Shown: positions 54,773 to 63,876, counted from the stretch's first letter. The stretch is DNA of 64,000 bases from Pseudomonas canadensis (GCF_000503215.1 NZ_KI628540.1:67030-131029), one strand, 5' to 3'. The notes: generated by a model not told the origin, from the letters alone. Made by a program: numbers and translations.

Positions 54773-56632
54773 TTAGAGTTTCACCACCTGATGCACCTGC
54801 TCCGCGCAAGCCCGTGCATCCTCGATCATTTTCCCGAACGCCTTGCTGACAATCTCATCACGGCTCAACCAACGCACCTTCTGGCTCAGGCGATAGTGAT
54901 AACGCAGCCCACCATTCTCCTGCGAACCCTGCAGGTCCAAGTCATACCACGGCGACCGCACCTGGCAACCCGGGATGGTTTTTTCCATCCGCCCGCCGCT
55001 CAGGGTGATGCTGTAGTCATGGGTTTGCGGGTTGCCCAGATCAAGCTCGGCCTGCTGCCCTTGGCGGCGGTAGTTGATAAAACCATCCCAACGACCCTTG
55101 AGCGATTCATCGCTATATACGTAGTCATTCGCCAGCTTTTCCAGCGCACGCTGATCAGTCATTTTGGCCGTGACGGTATAGCCGTCATGCACCACAAAGC
55201 CGGTGGCAGGGCGAGTGATCTGGCAGTCGCTGATCTCGTTGCCGAAGTTGGCGCAGATGTCCTGGTCGGTGGCGGTGCTGCCTTGCTGGCGGTCGGCGAC
55301 GCTCAGCTGCATCAGCGGCAGGCGACTGAAGGTGATCGTGGCCTGGGTCGCGCCGTCGCCTTGTTTGTCGTAGTGCACCTGTTTGTCCAGGCGCAGGGTG
55401 GTTTCGGGGCGTTCCAGCGGGATATGTTCCTCGCGCACCTGACCCTGGGCGTCGTTGACCAGCACCCAGCGGTCCTGGATATCGGGCATGACCTGGCCGG
55501 GGGCGAACACCGGGTTGGTCGGGTCGAGCCACCACACCTGGCCGTCCACTTCGGCGCGCACGATGGCGTGGTTCGGCGCCTGGGTGCCGGGGATCAGTAG
55601 CGACTCGACCACATCGCCCCGGCTGACCCAGGCGGTCTCGGCCTTGATGCCACTGGCCTTGAGCAAGGCGGTCAGCAGGATTGCCAGGTCCTTGCAGTCG
55701 CCATAACCGTGTTGTTCGATTTCAGCGAGGTTGAAGGGCACGTAGCCGCGCTCTGTCGCCCGCCAATCACCCAGGTAGCGATAGTGATCGTTGATGTGCT
55801 GCATCAATGCCGCGACCTGTTCGGCCGGCGCCAAACCGCGCACGGCAACCACGGCAGCAGCACCTTGTGGCGGCAGGTTGGCACCGAGGATCTGGTTGTA
55901 GCGCTGCGCGAACGCACCGAAGTACGCTTGGCGCTCCAGGGCGCTGCCTATCTCGATACGCGGGATGCGCAGCAACGCGGCGTTGGAGGCTTCGTTGATG
56001 TAGTTGAGGTAGGTCGGGGCCTTTTGCACCACGTCCAGGGTCTTGCCATTCTGCGACGGCGTTACGCTGAAACCCTCGAACAGTTCGCTGCGCCACTGGA
56101 TGGGGCGCTCGGCAGTAAAACGCGCCTTGAACCGGTCGCGCCGCGCCGGGCTGGCGCCGAATTTGAGCACGTAGTGAAACTGGGTCATCAAGGGTTTGGC
56201 GGCGTGGTGCTCGCTTACGGTGTAGCGAATCTGCGTGCCGACGCGCAGGTTGGGGAAGGCCAGCGAGGTCTGTTTGTTGCGGCTGAAGCCCTGGTCCGGA
56301 TTGGGCGCGGTGCGGGTGTCGATCTGCGTCGCATCCAGCGCCACTGGCTTGGCGCCGGGCTGGGTGGACTGCGCGCTGATCACTTCAAAGGTGTCGCCTT
56401 CGGAATAATCGAAGTCGATACGCGAGAGCATTTCGCGGCCGCTCGGCTTGAGGATCGTATAGCGGTAGGTGGTGGTGCAGTCGGTACTGGCGTCGCGGTT
56501 GAAGTGGCAGTGCAGCTCGGTGTCGCTGGCCAGTGGTGCTTCGGCCAGGGGTTGCAGCGCGGCAAACACGCCAGGAGCAACAAGCCCCAGGCTGATGGCA
56601 ATCAGGGGACGGTGAAACGAAAAACGGTACAT
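54773..56632 (-). CDS. DUF3857 and transglutaminase-like exported protein
   Basis: 619 residues from ATG 56632 (GAGG 6 bases upstream). Signal peptide MYRFSFHRPLIAISLGLVAPGVFA. DUF3857 occupies ~30-230 (YRYTILKPSGREMLSRIDFDYSEGDTFEV). The transglutaminase-like core is at ~270-360 with Cys in GYGDCKDLAILLTALLKASGIKAETAWVS, His in APNHAIVRAEVDGQVWWLDP. A beta-rich C-terminal region follows. Family members are periplasmic with no known substrate; the Cys-His-Asp set looks complete. Single gene. Confidence 0.87.
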   Translation of the reverse strand: MYRFSFHRPLIAISLGLVAPGVFAALQPLAEAPLASDTELHCHFNRDASTDCTTTYRYTILKPSGREMLSRIDFDYSEGDTFEVISAQSTQPGAKPVALDATQIDTRTAPNPDQGFSRNKQTSLAFPNLRVGTQIRYTVSEHHAAKPLMTQFHYVLKFGASPARRDRFKARFTAERPIQWRSELFEGFSVTPSQNGKTLDVVQKAPTYLNYINEASNAALLRIPRIEIGSALERQAYFGAFAQRYNQILGANLPPQGAAAVVAVRGLAPAEQVAALMQHINDHYRYLGDWRATERGYVPFNLAEIEQHGYGDCKDLAILLTALLKASGIKAETAWVSRGDVVESLLIPGTQAPNHAIVRAEVDGQVWWLDPTNPVFAPGQVMPDIQDRWVLVNDAQGQVREEHIPLERPETTLRLDKQVHYDKQGDGATQATITFSRLPLMQLSVADRQQGSTATDQDICANFGNEISDCQITRPATGFVVHDGYTVTAKMTDQRALEKLANDYVYSDESLKGRWDGFINYRRQGQQAELDLGNPQTHDYSITLSGGRMEKTIPGCQVRSPWYDLDLQGSQENGGLRYHYRLSQKVRWLSRDEIVSKAFGKMIEDARACAEQVHQVVKL

Positions 56633-56779
56633 GGGCGCCTCGGGTGACACATTGAAACAGCTACCCGGTGGGTAGCGAGAAGGCGCTGGATGATAATGGA
56701 TCGCAACTGAGAAAGCCAGGATTGTTCGACAATTTATGTGGCTGAAAGGCCCGTTCTAGAGCCTTTTCTTTGATTTGTG

Positions 56780-57880
56780 TCAGTCGTTTCGCAGTTCGAA
56801 GTCGGCGCTGGCAAGCCTCTCGCCGTTGATCAACACATGGACGACATGCTTGCCGGGGTAATGCTTACGCGTGGTCAACTCGCGGATATGTTGCTCACGT
56901 CGGATGCTGTGAAGTTCGCCAGCGCCGAGAGTAAACGCCTTGAGCTTGAACACCTTTGCGGCACTGTGGCCGGCGCTTTTCACGTAGTCGATGGCGTAGT
57001 CCACCACCAGTTTCTGCGGGGTAGTGGCGGTGGACTCCAGGCTGAACGACAGGTTGATGCGGTCGCCCAGGTTGATCACCGCCGGCGTGACCTGTAGGTG
57101 GTGGATCTTCACCTCGGCCTTGGCGCCCGCACCCATGATCGTCAGCGCGCGGGTGTTGCCTTGCTTGATCAGGCTGCGCAGGGCGTGGCGGGCGATCCAC
57201 GCGGTGTGCGGGTTATCCAGGTTCCAACCTTCGATCAGACTGAGCACCCATTCCGGGTGGTCCTTGGTGATGTCATTGAGGTGGTTGGCCACGGACTTGC
57301 GTACGTAGAGGCTGTTATCGGCCTTGAGGTTGTCGAGGATCGACGCACACAGCTCGGGGTTGGCCTGCACTTCGGCCAAACGGAATGACCAAGGCAGGCG
57401 CGGACGTGAACCTTCGCTGGCCAGGCGGCGCACGTGTTCGTTGTCATCCAGCGACCAGGTTTGCATCACCGCCAGCGTGCGCGGGAAGTCGTGCAGCAGA
57501 AAGTGGCGGATGGCGAATTCGGCGGAACCAAAGGTGGTGAAGTATTTAAGAGCTGCCATGGAGCGCTTGAAGTCGTGCAACCCGTAACTTGCCACGAAAT
57601 GCGGCAGGAACAGGCTGACAAACGCGCTGTTCAGGCGCGGCGCCAGTGCATGCAGCAGCTTGAGGGTCTGCGGATAATCCAGCGGGATCACCGCGTGCAG
57701 GCTTTCGCTGACCCGCGCCATGCGCTGCATCACCGACAACTCGGCCAACCCGGCCTTGGCGTGCTTGAGGAAGCCCTTGGCGTCGAACGCCGGGTACACC
57801 GCTGTCATTTCATCGGCGATGTGTTGCAGGCGTTCGACGTTGAAGATTTCCTTAAGGGCCGGGGCGCTTTGGTCGGTCAT
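56780..57880 (-). CDS. AlkC-like DNA glycosylase / DNA alkylation repair protein
   Basis: 366 residues. The N-terminal ~250 residues are helical HEAT-like repeats (LASEGSRPRLPWSFRLAEVQANPELCASILDNLKADNSLYVRKSVANHLNDITKDHP). The C-terminal ~105 residues (VKIHHLQVTPAVINLGDRINLSFSLES onward) form an immunoglobulin-like domain, an addition known in the AlkC branch but not in AlkD. It should remove alkylated bases such as 3-methyladenine. Ser-rich and RPRLPW segments are typical. Sits upstream of the glutamine-synthetase-like gene by position only. Confidence 0.85.
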   Translation of the reverse strand: MTDQSAPALKEIFNVERLQHIADEMTAVYPAFDAKGFLKHAKAGLAELSVMQRMARVSESLHAVIPLDYPQTLKLLHALAPRLNSAFVSLFLPHFVASYGLHDFKRSMAALKYFTTFGSAEFAIRHFLLHDFPRTLAVMQTWSLDDNEHVRRLASEGSRPRLPWSFRLAEVQANPELCASILDNLKADNSLYVRKSVANHLNDITKDHPEWVLSLIEGWNLDNPHTAWIARHALRSLIKQGNTRALTIMGAGAKAEVKIHHLQVTPAVINLGDRINLSFSLESTATTPQKLVVDYAIDYVKSAGHSAAKVFKLKAFTLGAGELHSIRREQHIRELTTRKHYPGKHVVHVLINGERLASADFELRND

Positions 57881-57914
57881 CGGTGATTCCGGTGGCGGTT
57901 AGAGAAAGTGGCGG

Positions 57915-59261
57915 TTAGAGAAACCAGCGGTATTCCCGCGCGTTGATCTCTTGTTGGAAGGCCAGGTGGTCCTGGCGTTTGTTTTCGCAGTACACGTCGA
58001 CAAATTCGGCGCCCAGCTTATCGCGCAATACCGGTTGATGCTGCATGGCACGTACCGCGTCGAGCATTTCCAGGGGGAAGTCGGTGCCGCTGCTGCGGTC
58101 CTCGTTCAGCGGGGCGATGGGTTCGCGCTTGGCTTCAAGGCCGTGTTCCAGGCCGACGAGGATCGCCGCCAGCACCAGGTACGGGTTGGCATCGGCACTG
58201 GCCAGCCGGTGCTCGATGCGCAGGTTGCGTGGGTCGGACTCGGGAATGCGCACGCACGCGTCACGGTCTTCAAAGCCCCAACTGGCACGGGTAGCGGCGT
58301 TGACCGTACCGCCCAGGCGGCGGAAGGCGTTGTGGTTGGGCGAGAAGATCGGCATGCAATGGGGCAACAATTCCAGGCAGCCGGCCACAGCGTGCCGCAG
58401 CGGTTGCTGCTGGTGCGCCGCCAGCAGGTTATTGCCAGCGCCGTCGTACAGGCTGACATGCACATGCATGCCGCTGCCGGGGTATTGCAGGTACGGCTTG
58501 GCCATGAAGCTGGCGCGGTAACCGTGCTTGAGCGCCACGCCACGGGTGCTGCGGCAGAACAGGGCGGCCCAGTCGGCGGCGCGCATGCCATCGTCGAGGT
58601 GGCCGAAGTTGATCTCGAACTGGCCGGGGCCGATCTCGGCAGTGATCACCGTGATGTCGATGCCCAGGTCCTTGGCGGTTTGCGCCATATCGTCGAGCAC
58701 TTCGCCGAAGCGCGAAAGCCGTTCGATATGCAAGTTGGGCTGGTCGTCGGCGTCATCGCTCAGTGGGTCACGGGCGAATTGTGGCAGGCCGTTGTCGAGC
58801 TTTTTGTCGAACAGGTAGAACTCCAGTTCAAACGCCACCACCGGGTGGATGCCCTTGTGCTGGAGGCGCTCGAGCACCTTGGCCAGCACTTCGCGGGGTT
58901 CGAATTCGATGGGCGCTTCGGTGCCGTCCGAGGTGATCAGCATCTGGCCGAGGGGCTGCGACTCCCAGCTCACCGGCTTGAGCGTGCCTGGCACCAGACG
59001 ACGGTTGGCATCCGGGTCACCGTCGTTGAAGCAGTAATCACCAATCTTGAACAACCCGCCCTGAACCCCCAGCAGCACGGCGTTCTGCGGTAGCTTCAGC
59101 GGGCTGCCGGCGGCGACTTTTTCCAGCATCTCGATGGGGTAGCGCTTGCCGTAGAAGTGCCCGGGAATGTCCAGGGCGATCAGGTCGACGTAGCGCACAT
59201 CGGGATGGTTCTGGCGAAAGGTCCGTACTTCGGCCAGTAACGTGGAGGCATGGCTTTTCAC
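57915..59261 (-). CDS. Glutamine-synthetase-like ligase (gamma-glutamylpolyamine synthetase type)
   Basis: 448 residues from GTG 59261, chosen because AGGAG lies 8 bases upstream. GS catalytic domain complete: HPVVAFELEFYLF, AEIGPGQFEINFGH, YPGSGMHVHVSLYD, SPNHNAFRRLGG and ESDPRNLRIEHRLASADANPYLVLAAIL. The N-terminal beta-grasp part is short. It matches the GlnA-like/PuuA/PauA group that ligates glutamate to amines rather than ammonia, so polyamine or alkylamine catabolism is likely. Eleven bases after the XRE-cupin regulator gene on the same strand, so they form an operon. Confidence 0.83.
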   Translation of the reverse strand: MKSHASTLLAEVRTFRQNHPDVRYVDLIALDIPGHFYGKRYPIEMLEKVAAGSPLKLPQNAVLLGVQGGLFKIGDYCFNDGDPDANRRLVPGTLKPVSWESQPLGQMLITSDGTEAPIEFEPREVLAKVLERLQHKGIHPVVAFELEFYLFDKKLDNGLPQFARDPLSDDADDQPNLHIERLSRFGEVLDDMAQTAKDLGIDITVITAEIGPGQFEINFGHLDDGMRAADWAALFCRSTRGVALKHGYRASFMAKPYLQYPGSGMHVHVSLYDGAGNNLLAAHQQQPLRHAVAGCLELLPHCMPIFSPNHNAFRRLGGTVNAATRASWGFEDRDACVRIPESDPRNLRIEHRLASADANPYLVLAAILVGLEHGLEAKREPIAPLNEDRSSGTDFPLEMLDAVRAMQHQPVLRDKLGAEFVDVYCENKRQDHLAFQQEINAREYRWFL

Positions 59262-59272
59262 GGGTGCAACTC

Positions 59273-59830
59273 CTAGTTGTAAACCCACAACACGCGGGCG
59301 GGCAGGTCGGTCAGGTTGGCGTAGCGGCAATGGGCGAAGCTGGCCAGGTGGAAACTGTCGCCTGGGCCGAGGGTGACCGAGTCGGCCTCACCTTCAACCC
59401 ACAAAGTCAACTCGCCTTCCAGCACAAAACCGGCTTGTTCGGCGCGATCGCTCATGGTTTGTTCACCGCTGTTGGCACCAGGGGCCAACAGGCTGTCGAG
59501 CATCGAAAAGGCGCCATTCATGCTCGGTGAGACGAGGATGTCGGTGATGCCATTGGCGTAATACACCGTGCGCCGCTCGTTGGGGCGGGTGATCCAGTCC
59601 ACGGCCTTGGGTTTGGGCTGGCTGTAGAAATAGGTGGTGGGCACGTCGAGGGCGTGGCTGATGGCGGTCAAATCCGCCACGGTCGGGCGGGACAAACCGC
59701 GCTCGACCTGGGACAGGAAACCCACCGAGCGCTCGATTTTTTGCGCCAACTGCGCGAGGGTGAGCTTCTTGTGCTTGCGCAGGTCGTGGATGAGTGCGGC
59801 GAGGGTGGCGAGTTCTTCTTGTGGGGTCAT
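59273..59830 (-). CDS. XRE-cupin transcriptional regulator (PuuR/PauR-like)
   Basis: 185 residues from ATG 59830 (MTPQEELATLAALIHDLRKHKKLTLAQLA); a second ATG 24 bases upstream (59854) is also possible and neither has a ribosome site, so translation may be leaderless. HTH ~residues 10-65 (KIERSVGFLSQVERGLSRPTVADL). Cupin ~105-185 with a ligand-binding barrel (EQAGFVLEGELTLWVEGE, GDSFHLASFAHCRYAN). Such proteins repress amine-catabolism genes and respond to polyamines. It is the first gene of the operon with the GS-like ligase. Both start codons lie in a 30-bp dyad. Confidence 0.83.
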   Translation of the reverse strand: MTPQEELATLAALIHDLRKHKKLTLAQLAQKIERSVGFLSQVERGLSRPTVADLTAISHALDVPTTYFYSQPKPKAVDWITRPNERRTVYYANGITDILVSPSMNGAFSMLDSLLAPGANSGEQTMSDRAEQAGFVLEGELTLWVEGEADSVTLGPGDSFHLASFAHCRYANLTDLPARVLWVYN

Positions 59831-59856
59831 GAAATTTATTTCGATAAATTTCATGA
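59827..59856. promoter_or_regulatory. Dyad operator covering the XRE-cupin start codons
   Basis: TCATGAAATTTAT-TTCG-ATAAATTTCATGA, perfect 13-base arms around four bases. It lies between the regulator and the divergent DUF4440-like gene, with a related half TTTATTTCATG at 59869-59879. Confidence 0.7.
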
Positions 59857-59891
59857 AAAATTACAGGATTTATTTCATGGAGGCAATGAGC

Positions 59892-60245
59892 ATGGATTTA
59901 CACGCGCACTTGTTCGGGCTGGAACAGGCACTACAGCAAAGCGCGACCCGTTCGGATACAAGGCGGTTGGCACGATTGCTGGCCGATGATTTTGTTGAGT
60001 TCGGCGCCAGCGGCCATGTGTGGGGCAGCAAGGCCGAGGTGATCGACGGGCTGCAGGATGAGGTGTTTTCTGCGCGCAGCATGACCGAGTTCGTGGTGAA
60101 AATGCTGAGCGAGCATGTAGCGTTGGTCACCTATCGCTGTCACCGGAACGGAGTCGGGACCTCGTTGCGCAGCTCGGTATGGCGGGCAGAAGAAGGGCAG
60201 TGGCAGATGGTGTTCCATCAAGGCACACCCTTGGCAGTTGATTAG
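59892..60245 (+). CDS. DUF4440 / NTF2-like protein
   Basis: 117 residues from ATG 59892 (GGAGG 8 bases upstream; nearer ATGs abut the ribosome site). SnoaL/NTF2-like fold: LARLLADDFVEFGASGHVWGSKAEVIDGL, then VVKMLSEHVALVTYRCHR and SSVWRAEEGQWQMVFHQGTPL. A cone-shaped small-molecule pocket is expected; no substrate known. Its start is 36 bases from the dyad, so it probably shares the XRE-cupin operator. Confidence 0.8.
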   Translation: MDLHAHLFGLEQALQQSATRSDTRRLARLLADDFVEFGASGHVWGSKAEVIDGLQDEVFSARSMTEFVVKMLSEHVALVTYRCHRNGVGTSLRSSVWRAEEGQWQMVFHQGTPLAVD

Positions 60246-60250
60246 CCATT

Positions 60251-60303
60251 GCGGTGGCGAGGTGGCTTGTTCCCGCTGGGCCGCGAAGCGGCCCCAACCC
60301 ATT
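60251..60303. repeat. Single REP element
   Basis: GTGGCGAGGTGGCTTGTTCCCGC followed by GGCCGCGAAGCGGCC, without a nearby inverted partner. Confidence 0.55.
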
Positions 60304-60385
60304 GGGGCAGTGAGAGGCCCGATGGAATGATCACGCATCGCAGCGGTCCGAACCTGGGTACGCATCATTCATTGAAGGAGCACCC

Positions 60386-60694
60386 ATGAAAGCCAAATCC
60401 CTGATTGCCAGCCTGCTGGTCGCCACAAGCTTGTCCACCGCCAGCTTTATCGTGCAGGCCGGTGACACCCCCCAGGAAACCGTGCAACCTTCGAACATCA
60501 ACACCCGTGACCTGAAAGAGGGTGACCGTGCGCCGGACATGCTGATGCGCAAGGAATCGGCGGTCAGCGACTGGAAAAAGCGCGGCCTCAAGCAGCCTGA
60601 GGAAGACAGCCAATGGACGCGGGTAGGCGATAAATTCGTGCTGCTCAAGACCACCAACGGCACCATTCTCGAGATCACCCCCGTCAAGAAATGA
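60386..60694 (+). CDS. RcnB-like small periplasmic protein
   Basis: 102 residues. Signal peptide MKAKSLIASLLVATSLSTASFIVQA. Mature part KEGDRAPDMLMRKESAVSDWKKRGLKQPEEDSQWTRVGDKFVLLKTTNGTILEI follows the RcnB/YohN pattern (G-D-R-x-P, W-x-x-x-x-L-x-x-P, Y/W-x-x-V-G). RcnB in E. coli helps control nickel/cobalt in the periplasm; no metal pump is adjacent here. GAAGGAG precedes the ATG. Single gene. Confidence 0.75.
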   Translation: MKAKSLIASLLVATSLSTASFIVQAGDTPQETVQPSNINTRDLKEGDRAPDMLMRKESAVSDWKKRGLKQPEEDSQWTRVGDKFVLLKTTNGTILEITPVKK

Positions 60695-60770
60695 CCGTGT
60701 CGGTAGTGCCTGCCCTGGGTTAAGGTAACCGGCCATAGACGCCGCGTTACCTTCAACGATCGAGAGCAGG

Positions 60771-61964
60771 ATGCTTGCCACAATAAGAAACTACCCCCGC
60801 ACCGTAAACCTGCTGCTTTCGGCCACGCTCATGCTGACGCTGGCCAAGGCCATCACCTTTCCCTACCTGGTGATTTACCTTACCCACCGCTTTGCCCTCG
60901 ACATCACCCAGGTTGGCCTGGTCATCGGCAGCTCGCTGATCGTCGGCTCGTTGCTCAGCGTGTATGGCGGTTTCCTTGTCGACCGCATCAACAGCTACCG
61001 GTTGTTGCTGGGGCTGAGTGCGCTGTTTGTACTGGGCTTTATCGGCACGGTGCTGGTGCAGCATTTCTGGGTGTTCTATGCCTGCCTGATCCTGATCAAC
61101 CTCGCGTACGCGGTGATCGATATCGCCGTCAAAGCCGGCTTTGCCAGCCTGTTGCCCGAAGAGGCGCGCAGCGAAGTGTTTTCCATCAAGTACACCCTGA
61201 CCAATGTCGGTTATGCCGTGGGGCCTTTTTTCGGGGCGATGATTGCCAAGTTGGATATCAGCTTGCCGTTCATCCTCTCGGCGCTGTTGGGGGTGGGCTT
61301 TTTCCTGCTGTATTGGCGCTGGGGCGACCGCACCCTGACCACCGTGGATGCCACGCAAAAGCCGGTGCCATTCCTCGCCGTCGGGCGGGTGCTCTTAAGG
61401 GATCACCGCCTGGTCTGCTTCACCCTCGGCGGCGTGCTCAGTGCGGTGGTCTTCGGCCAGTTCACCGCGTGGCTGTCGCAATACCTGGTGACCACCACCA
61501 CAGCCGAATACACCTACACCGTGGTCAGCGCCGTGCTGACCACCAACGCGGTGCTGGTGATTGCCTTGCAGTACGTGATCGGGCGGCGTATTTCGCATCG
61601 CTACCTGGGCCAATGGCTGATCGCGGGGCTGGGCATGTTCATGCTGGGAATCGTCGGGTTCGCGCTGTCCACCAGCGTGTTGTGGTGGGTGCTGGCGATG
61701 GTGGTGTTCACGGTGGGGGAGATCATCGTGTTTCCGGCCGAGTACATGTTTATCGACCGCATCGCCCCGGACCACCTGCGCGGCATGTACTACGGGGCGC
61801 AGAACCTGTCCAACCTGGGTGCCGCGTTGGGGCCGGTGTTGTGTGGGCTGGTACTGGCCAGCCTGCCGGCCTACTACATGTTCTACATGCTGGGGGCGTT
61901 CATCGTCGCAGGCGGGATATTCTATTTCATTGGTGCGTCGTTGAAGGCAAGTCATCCAGCGTGA
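60771..61964 (+). CDS. MFS transporter, MdtH-like
   Basis: 397 residues, 12 membrane segments, basic N-terminus (MLATIRNYPRTVNLLLSATL). Motif A-like GGFLVDRINSYRLLLGLS after TM2 and a typical TM5 segment VGYAVGPFFGAMIAKL. Mid-loop short and basic. Probably a drug or metabolite exporter. Its last 38 bases overlap the convergent DUF1652 gene. Confidence 0.83.
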   Translation: MLATIRNYPRTVNLLLSATLMLTLAKAITFPYLVIYLTHRFALDITQVGLVIGSSLIVGSLLSVYGGFLVDRINSYRLLLGLSALFVLGFIGTVLVQHFWVFYACLILINLAYAVIDIAVKAGFASLLPEEARSEVFSIKYTLTNVGYAVGPFFGAMIAKLDISLPFILSALLGVGFFLLYWRWGDRTLTTVDATQKPVPFLAVGRVLLRDHRLVCFTLGGVLSAVVFGQFTAWLSQYLVTTTTAEYTYTVVSAVLTTNAVLVIALQYVIGRRISHRYLGQWLIAGLGMFMLGIVGFALSTSVLWWVLAMVVFTVGEIIVFPAEYMFIDRIAPDHLRGMYYGAQNLSNLGAALGPVLCGLVLASLPAYYMFYMLGAFIVAGGIFYFIGASLKASHPA

Positions 61965-62199
61965 GCTTGCCCATGGTGTTGCTCTGCAGTTCGTAGCGCA
62001 ATTCTTCCACCATCTTTTCGACTTCTTGCGGGGTCTGCAGTCGGTTGGTGCTGATCCCGGTCACCACCAGATCCACACGGCCGGTCTCGGCGTCGTAGAC
62101 CTTGAGGGTCAGGGACGCGTCCCGGCACAGGGTGAATTCACACGTCAGCGGCGACAGGCCTTCTTCGATGCAATTTCGCAGTTGAGAGAGGGTAAACAT
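61927..62199 (-). CDS. DUF1652 protein
   Basis: 90 residues with AAGGAAC upstream. MFTLSQLRNCIEEGLSPLTCEFTLCRDASLTLKVYDAETGRVDLVVTGI is the DUF1652 signature; small soluble alpha/beta protein found almost only in Pseudomonas, function unknown. It follows the PAS-LuxR gene on the same strand after 107 bases that contain a cluster of AGTGC/GCACT half-sites also seen in front of that gene. The 3' end overlaps the convergent transporter gene by 38 bases. Confidence 0.85.
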   Translation of the reverse strand: MFTLSQLRNCIEEGLSPLTCEFTLCRDASLTLKVYDAETGRVDLVVTGISTNRLQTPQEVEKMVEELRYELQSNTMGKLTLDDLPSTTHQ

Positions 62200-62270
62200 G
62201 CGGGTTCCTTCAGGCCTAAGTTCGATGCTTGAAGGTTATGGCGTGCTGCCCGCTGCAATAAGGCGAATTC

Positions 62271-62290
62271 GCACTAAGTGCACTAGTGCA
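62271..62290. promoter_or_regulatory. Cluster of alternating GCACT/AGTGC half-sites
   Basis: GCACT-A-AGTGC (62271-62281) runs into TGCACTAGTGCA (62279-62290), both perfect dyads, followed by TTTG. Located 72-91 bases upstream of the DUF1652 gene. Confidence 0.5.
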
Positions 62291-62306
62291 TTTGTACTTC
62301 CACGGT

Positions 62307-63797
62307 CTATTTCTTGAGGCGCAATTCCCCGGCAAACAGCCCGCGTTCACGGGCCCAGACGATGGCCGCACTGCGGCTGTGCACTCCCAGTTTCGAGTAC
62401 ACCGTGGCCACATGGTTACGCACCGTGTTGGGCGCCAGTTTCAAGCGCGAAGCGATCTCCTTGTCAGCCAAGCCTTCGCAGATCAGCCCCAGCACATCGC
62501 GCTCCCGGGCGGTGAGGTCGGTGAAGGCGACATTGGGTTGGCTGGGGCTGTTGACGCTCTTGGCGTTGGCCAGTTTTTCGATAAGGGTCTGGCTGAACCA
62601 GGAGGCGTCCTGCATCACTTCTTCGATGGCCGCCACCAGTTCCAGCTCCGAGCGTTTGCGTTCGGTGATGTTCATCATCACCAGCAGATAGCAGGGCACA
62701 TCCTGGATGATCACCGTGTCGGCGGAGACCACGCAGTCGATCACCTCGTTGCCTTTCTTGCGCACTTTGAGGTCCTGGCCGTCGAGGTTGCCGGCTTTTT
62801 CCAGGTTGGCGAACAATTGCGCGGCCGCCTGCGGGCTGTCGATAAAGTCGATGTCTTCGATGGACTTGCCGATCAGCTCCTCGCTGGTATAGCCGGTGAT
62901 GCTCATGAAGGCTTCGTTGATGTCCACCACCTGGCGGTTGGCGGCGCTACACACCAGGGTTGGCACGGGCGTCAGGCGGAACGATTTGGCGAAGCGCTCC
63001 TCACTCTGGCGCAGGGCGATTTCCGCCTTTCGGCGCGGCTCCAGGTCCATGAAGGAGAACAGCATGCAGTCCTCTTCGTTCATGTCCAGCGGTTGTCCCG
63101 CGACGATCACCAGTTTGCTGCCGCCCTCAGGCAGGCGCAGCTCGGCCTGCATCTGCGGGATGGTCGCACCTTCGCCCAGGCGCTGGATGGCCAGGTCCTT
63201 GCGCTCGGCCTGTTCCAGCACGTCCAGCTCATAGACGGATTTACCGATGACCTGGTCGCGGTTGTAGCCGGTCATCTCCAGAAAGCCCTGGTTCACCTTG
63301 ATGTAACGCAAGTCACTCAGGCGACAGATCACCGCCGGCGCCGGGTTGGCGTTGAAGGTTCTTTCGAAGCGTTGTTCGGCGCTGGCCCATTCGGTGGCGT
63401 CGCTGAGGATCAGCACCAGCAATTCCGGCTCACCGTGGGAGTCACTGATCACCAGGCTGCGCAGGCGATGGACCCAGGTTCTGTCGGCGTCCTCGGTGGG
63501 GGAAACTTCCACCACCACGTCACTGAACTCTTCGCCAGCGGCGACGCGGGCGAGGGGGTAGTTCTCCAACAGCACCGGGTGGTTGTTGCGATAGCGCAGG
63601 GCAAATCGTTCGGCGTAGGCCTGGGTATTGGCACCCAGTGCAGCGACGTCATCGATGCCGTGCATGTTCAGCGCAGCTTCGTTGGCCCAGAGGATGGTTT
63701 GGTCGACTTCCGCTAGGATGATGCCGTCGGATACCCCGGAGACAATCTGCTGCAGTTGGCGGCGGTTGGTTTCTTTGGCGAGGACATCCTGGGTCAT
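62307..63797 (-). CDS. PAS-domain LuxR-type regulator
   Basis: 496 residues from ATG 63797 (GGAGAAACC upstream). Three PAS modules at ~15-140, ~145-265 and ~285-400 (VDQTILWANEAALNMHG; KVNQGFLEMTGYNRDQVIGKSV; DINEAFMSITGYTSEELIGKSI), with a PAC-type end MNITERKRSELE. C-terminal LuxR/GerE HTH at ~430-490 (LTARERDVLGLICEGLADKEIASRLKLAPNTVRNHVATVYSKLGVHSR). No receiver domain or membrane segment, so it is a one-component cytosolic sensor. Ligand unknown. Its upstream region has a dyad, and the same half-sites recur before the next gene. Confidence 0.88.
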   Translation of the reverse strand: MTQDVLAKETNRRQLQQIVSGVSDGIILAEVDQTILWANEAALNMHGIDDVAALGANTQAYAERFALRYRNNHPVLLENYPLARVAAGEEFSDVVVEVSPTEDADRTWVHRLRSLVISDSHGEPELLVLILSDATEWASAEQRFERTFNANPAPAVICRLSDLRYIKVNQGFLEMTGYNRDQVIGKSVYELDVLEQAERKDLAIQRLGEGATIPQMQAELRLPEGGSKLVIVAGQPLDMNEEDCMLFSFMDLEPRRKAEIALRQSEERFAKSFRLTPVPTLVCSAANRQVVDINEAFMSITGYTSEELIGKSIEDIDFIDSPQAAAQLFANLEKAGNLDGQDLKVRKKGNEVIDCVVSADTVIIQDVPCYLLVMMNITERKRSELELVAAIEEVMQDASWFSQTLIEKLANAKSVNSPSQPNVAFTDLTARERDVLGLICEGLADKEIASRLKLAPNTVRNHVATVYSKLGVHSRSAAIVWARERGLFAGELRLKK

Positions 63798-63876
63798 GGT
63801 TTCTCCGGGTTTTAGACGCGTGGAATTACGACACCGGGGCTTCAGGATAGTGCAGACCAATTGCCTGGGGTGGGGT

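Noticed and set aside
62286-63716. 476-codon plus-strand frame opposite the PAS-LuxR gene
   Set aside because: Antisense shadow rich in His/Gly/Val; the minus-strand gene has PAS and HTH motifs.
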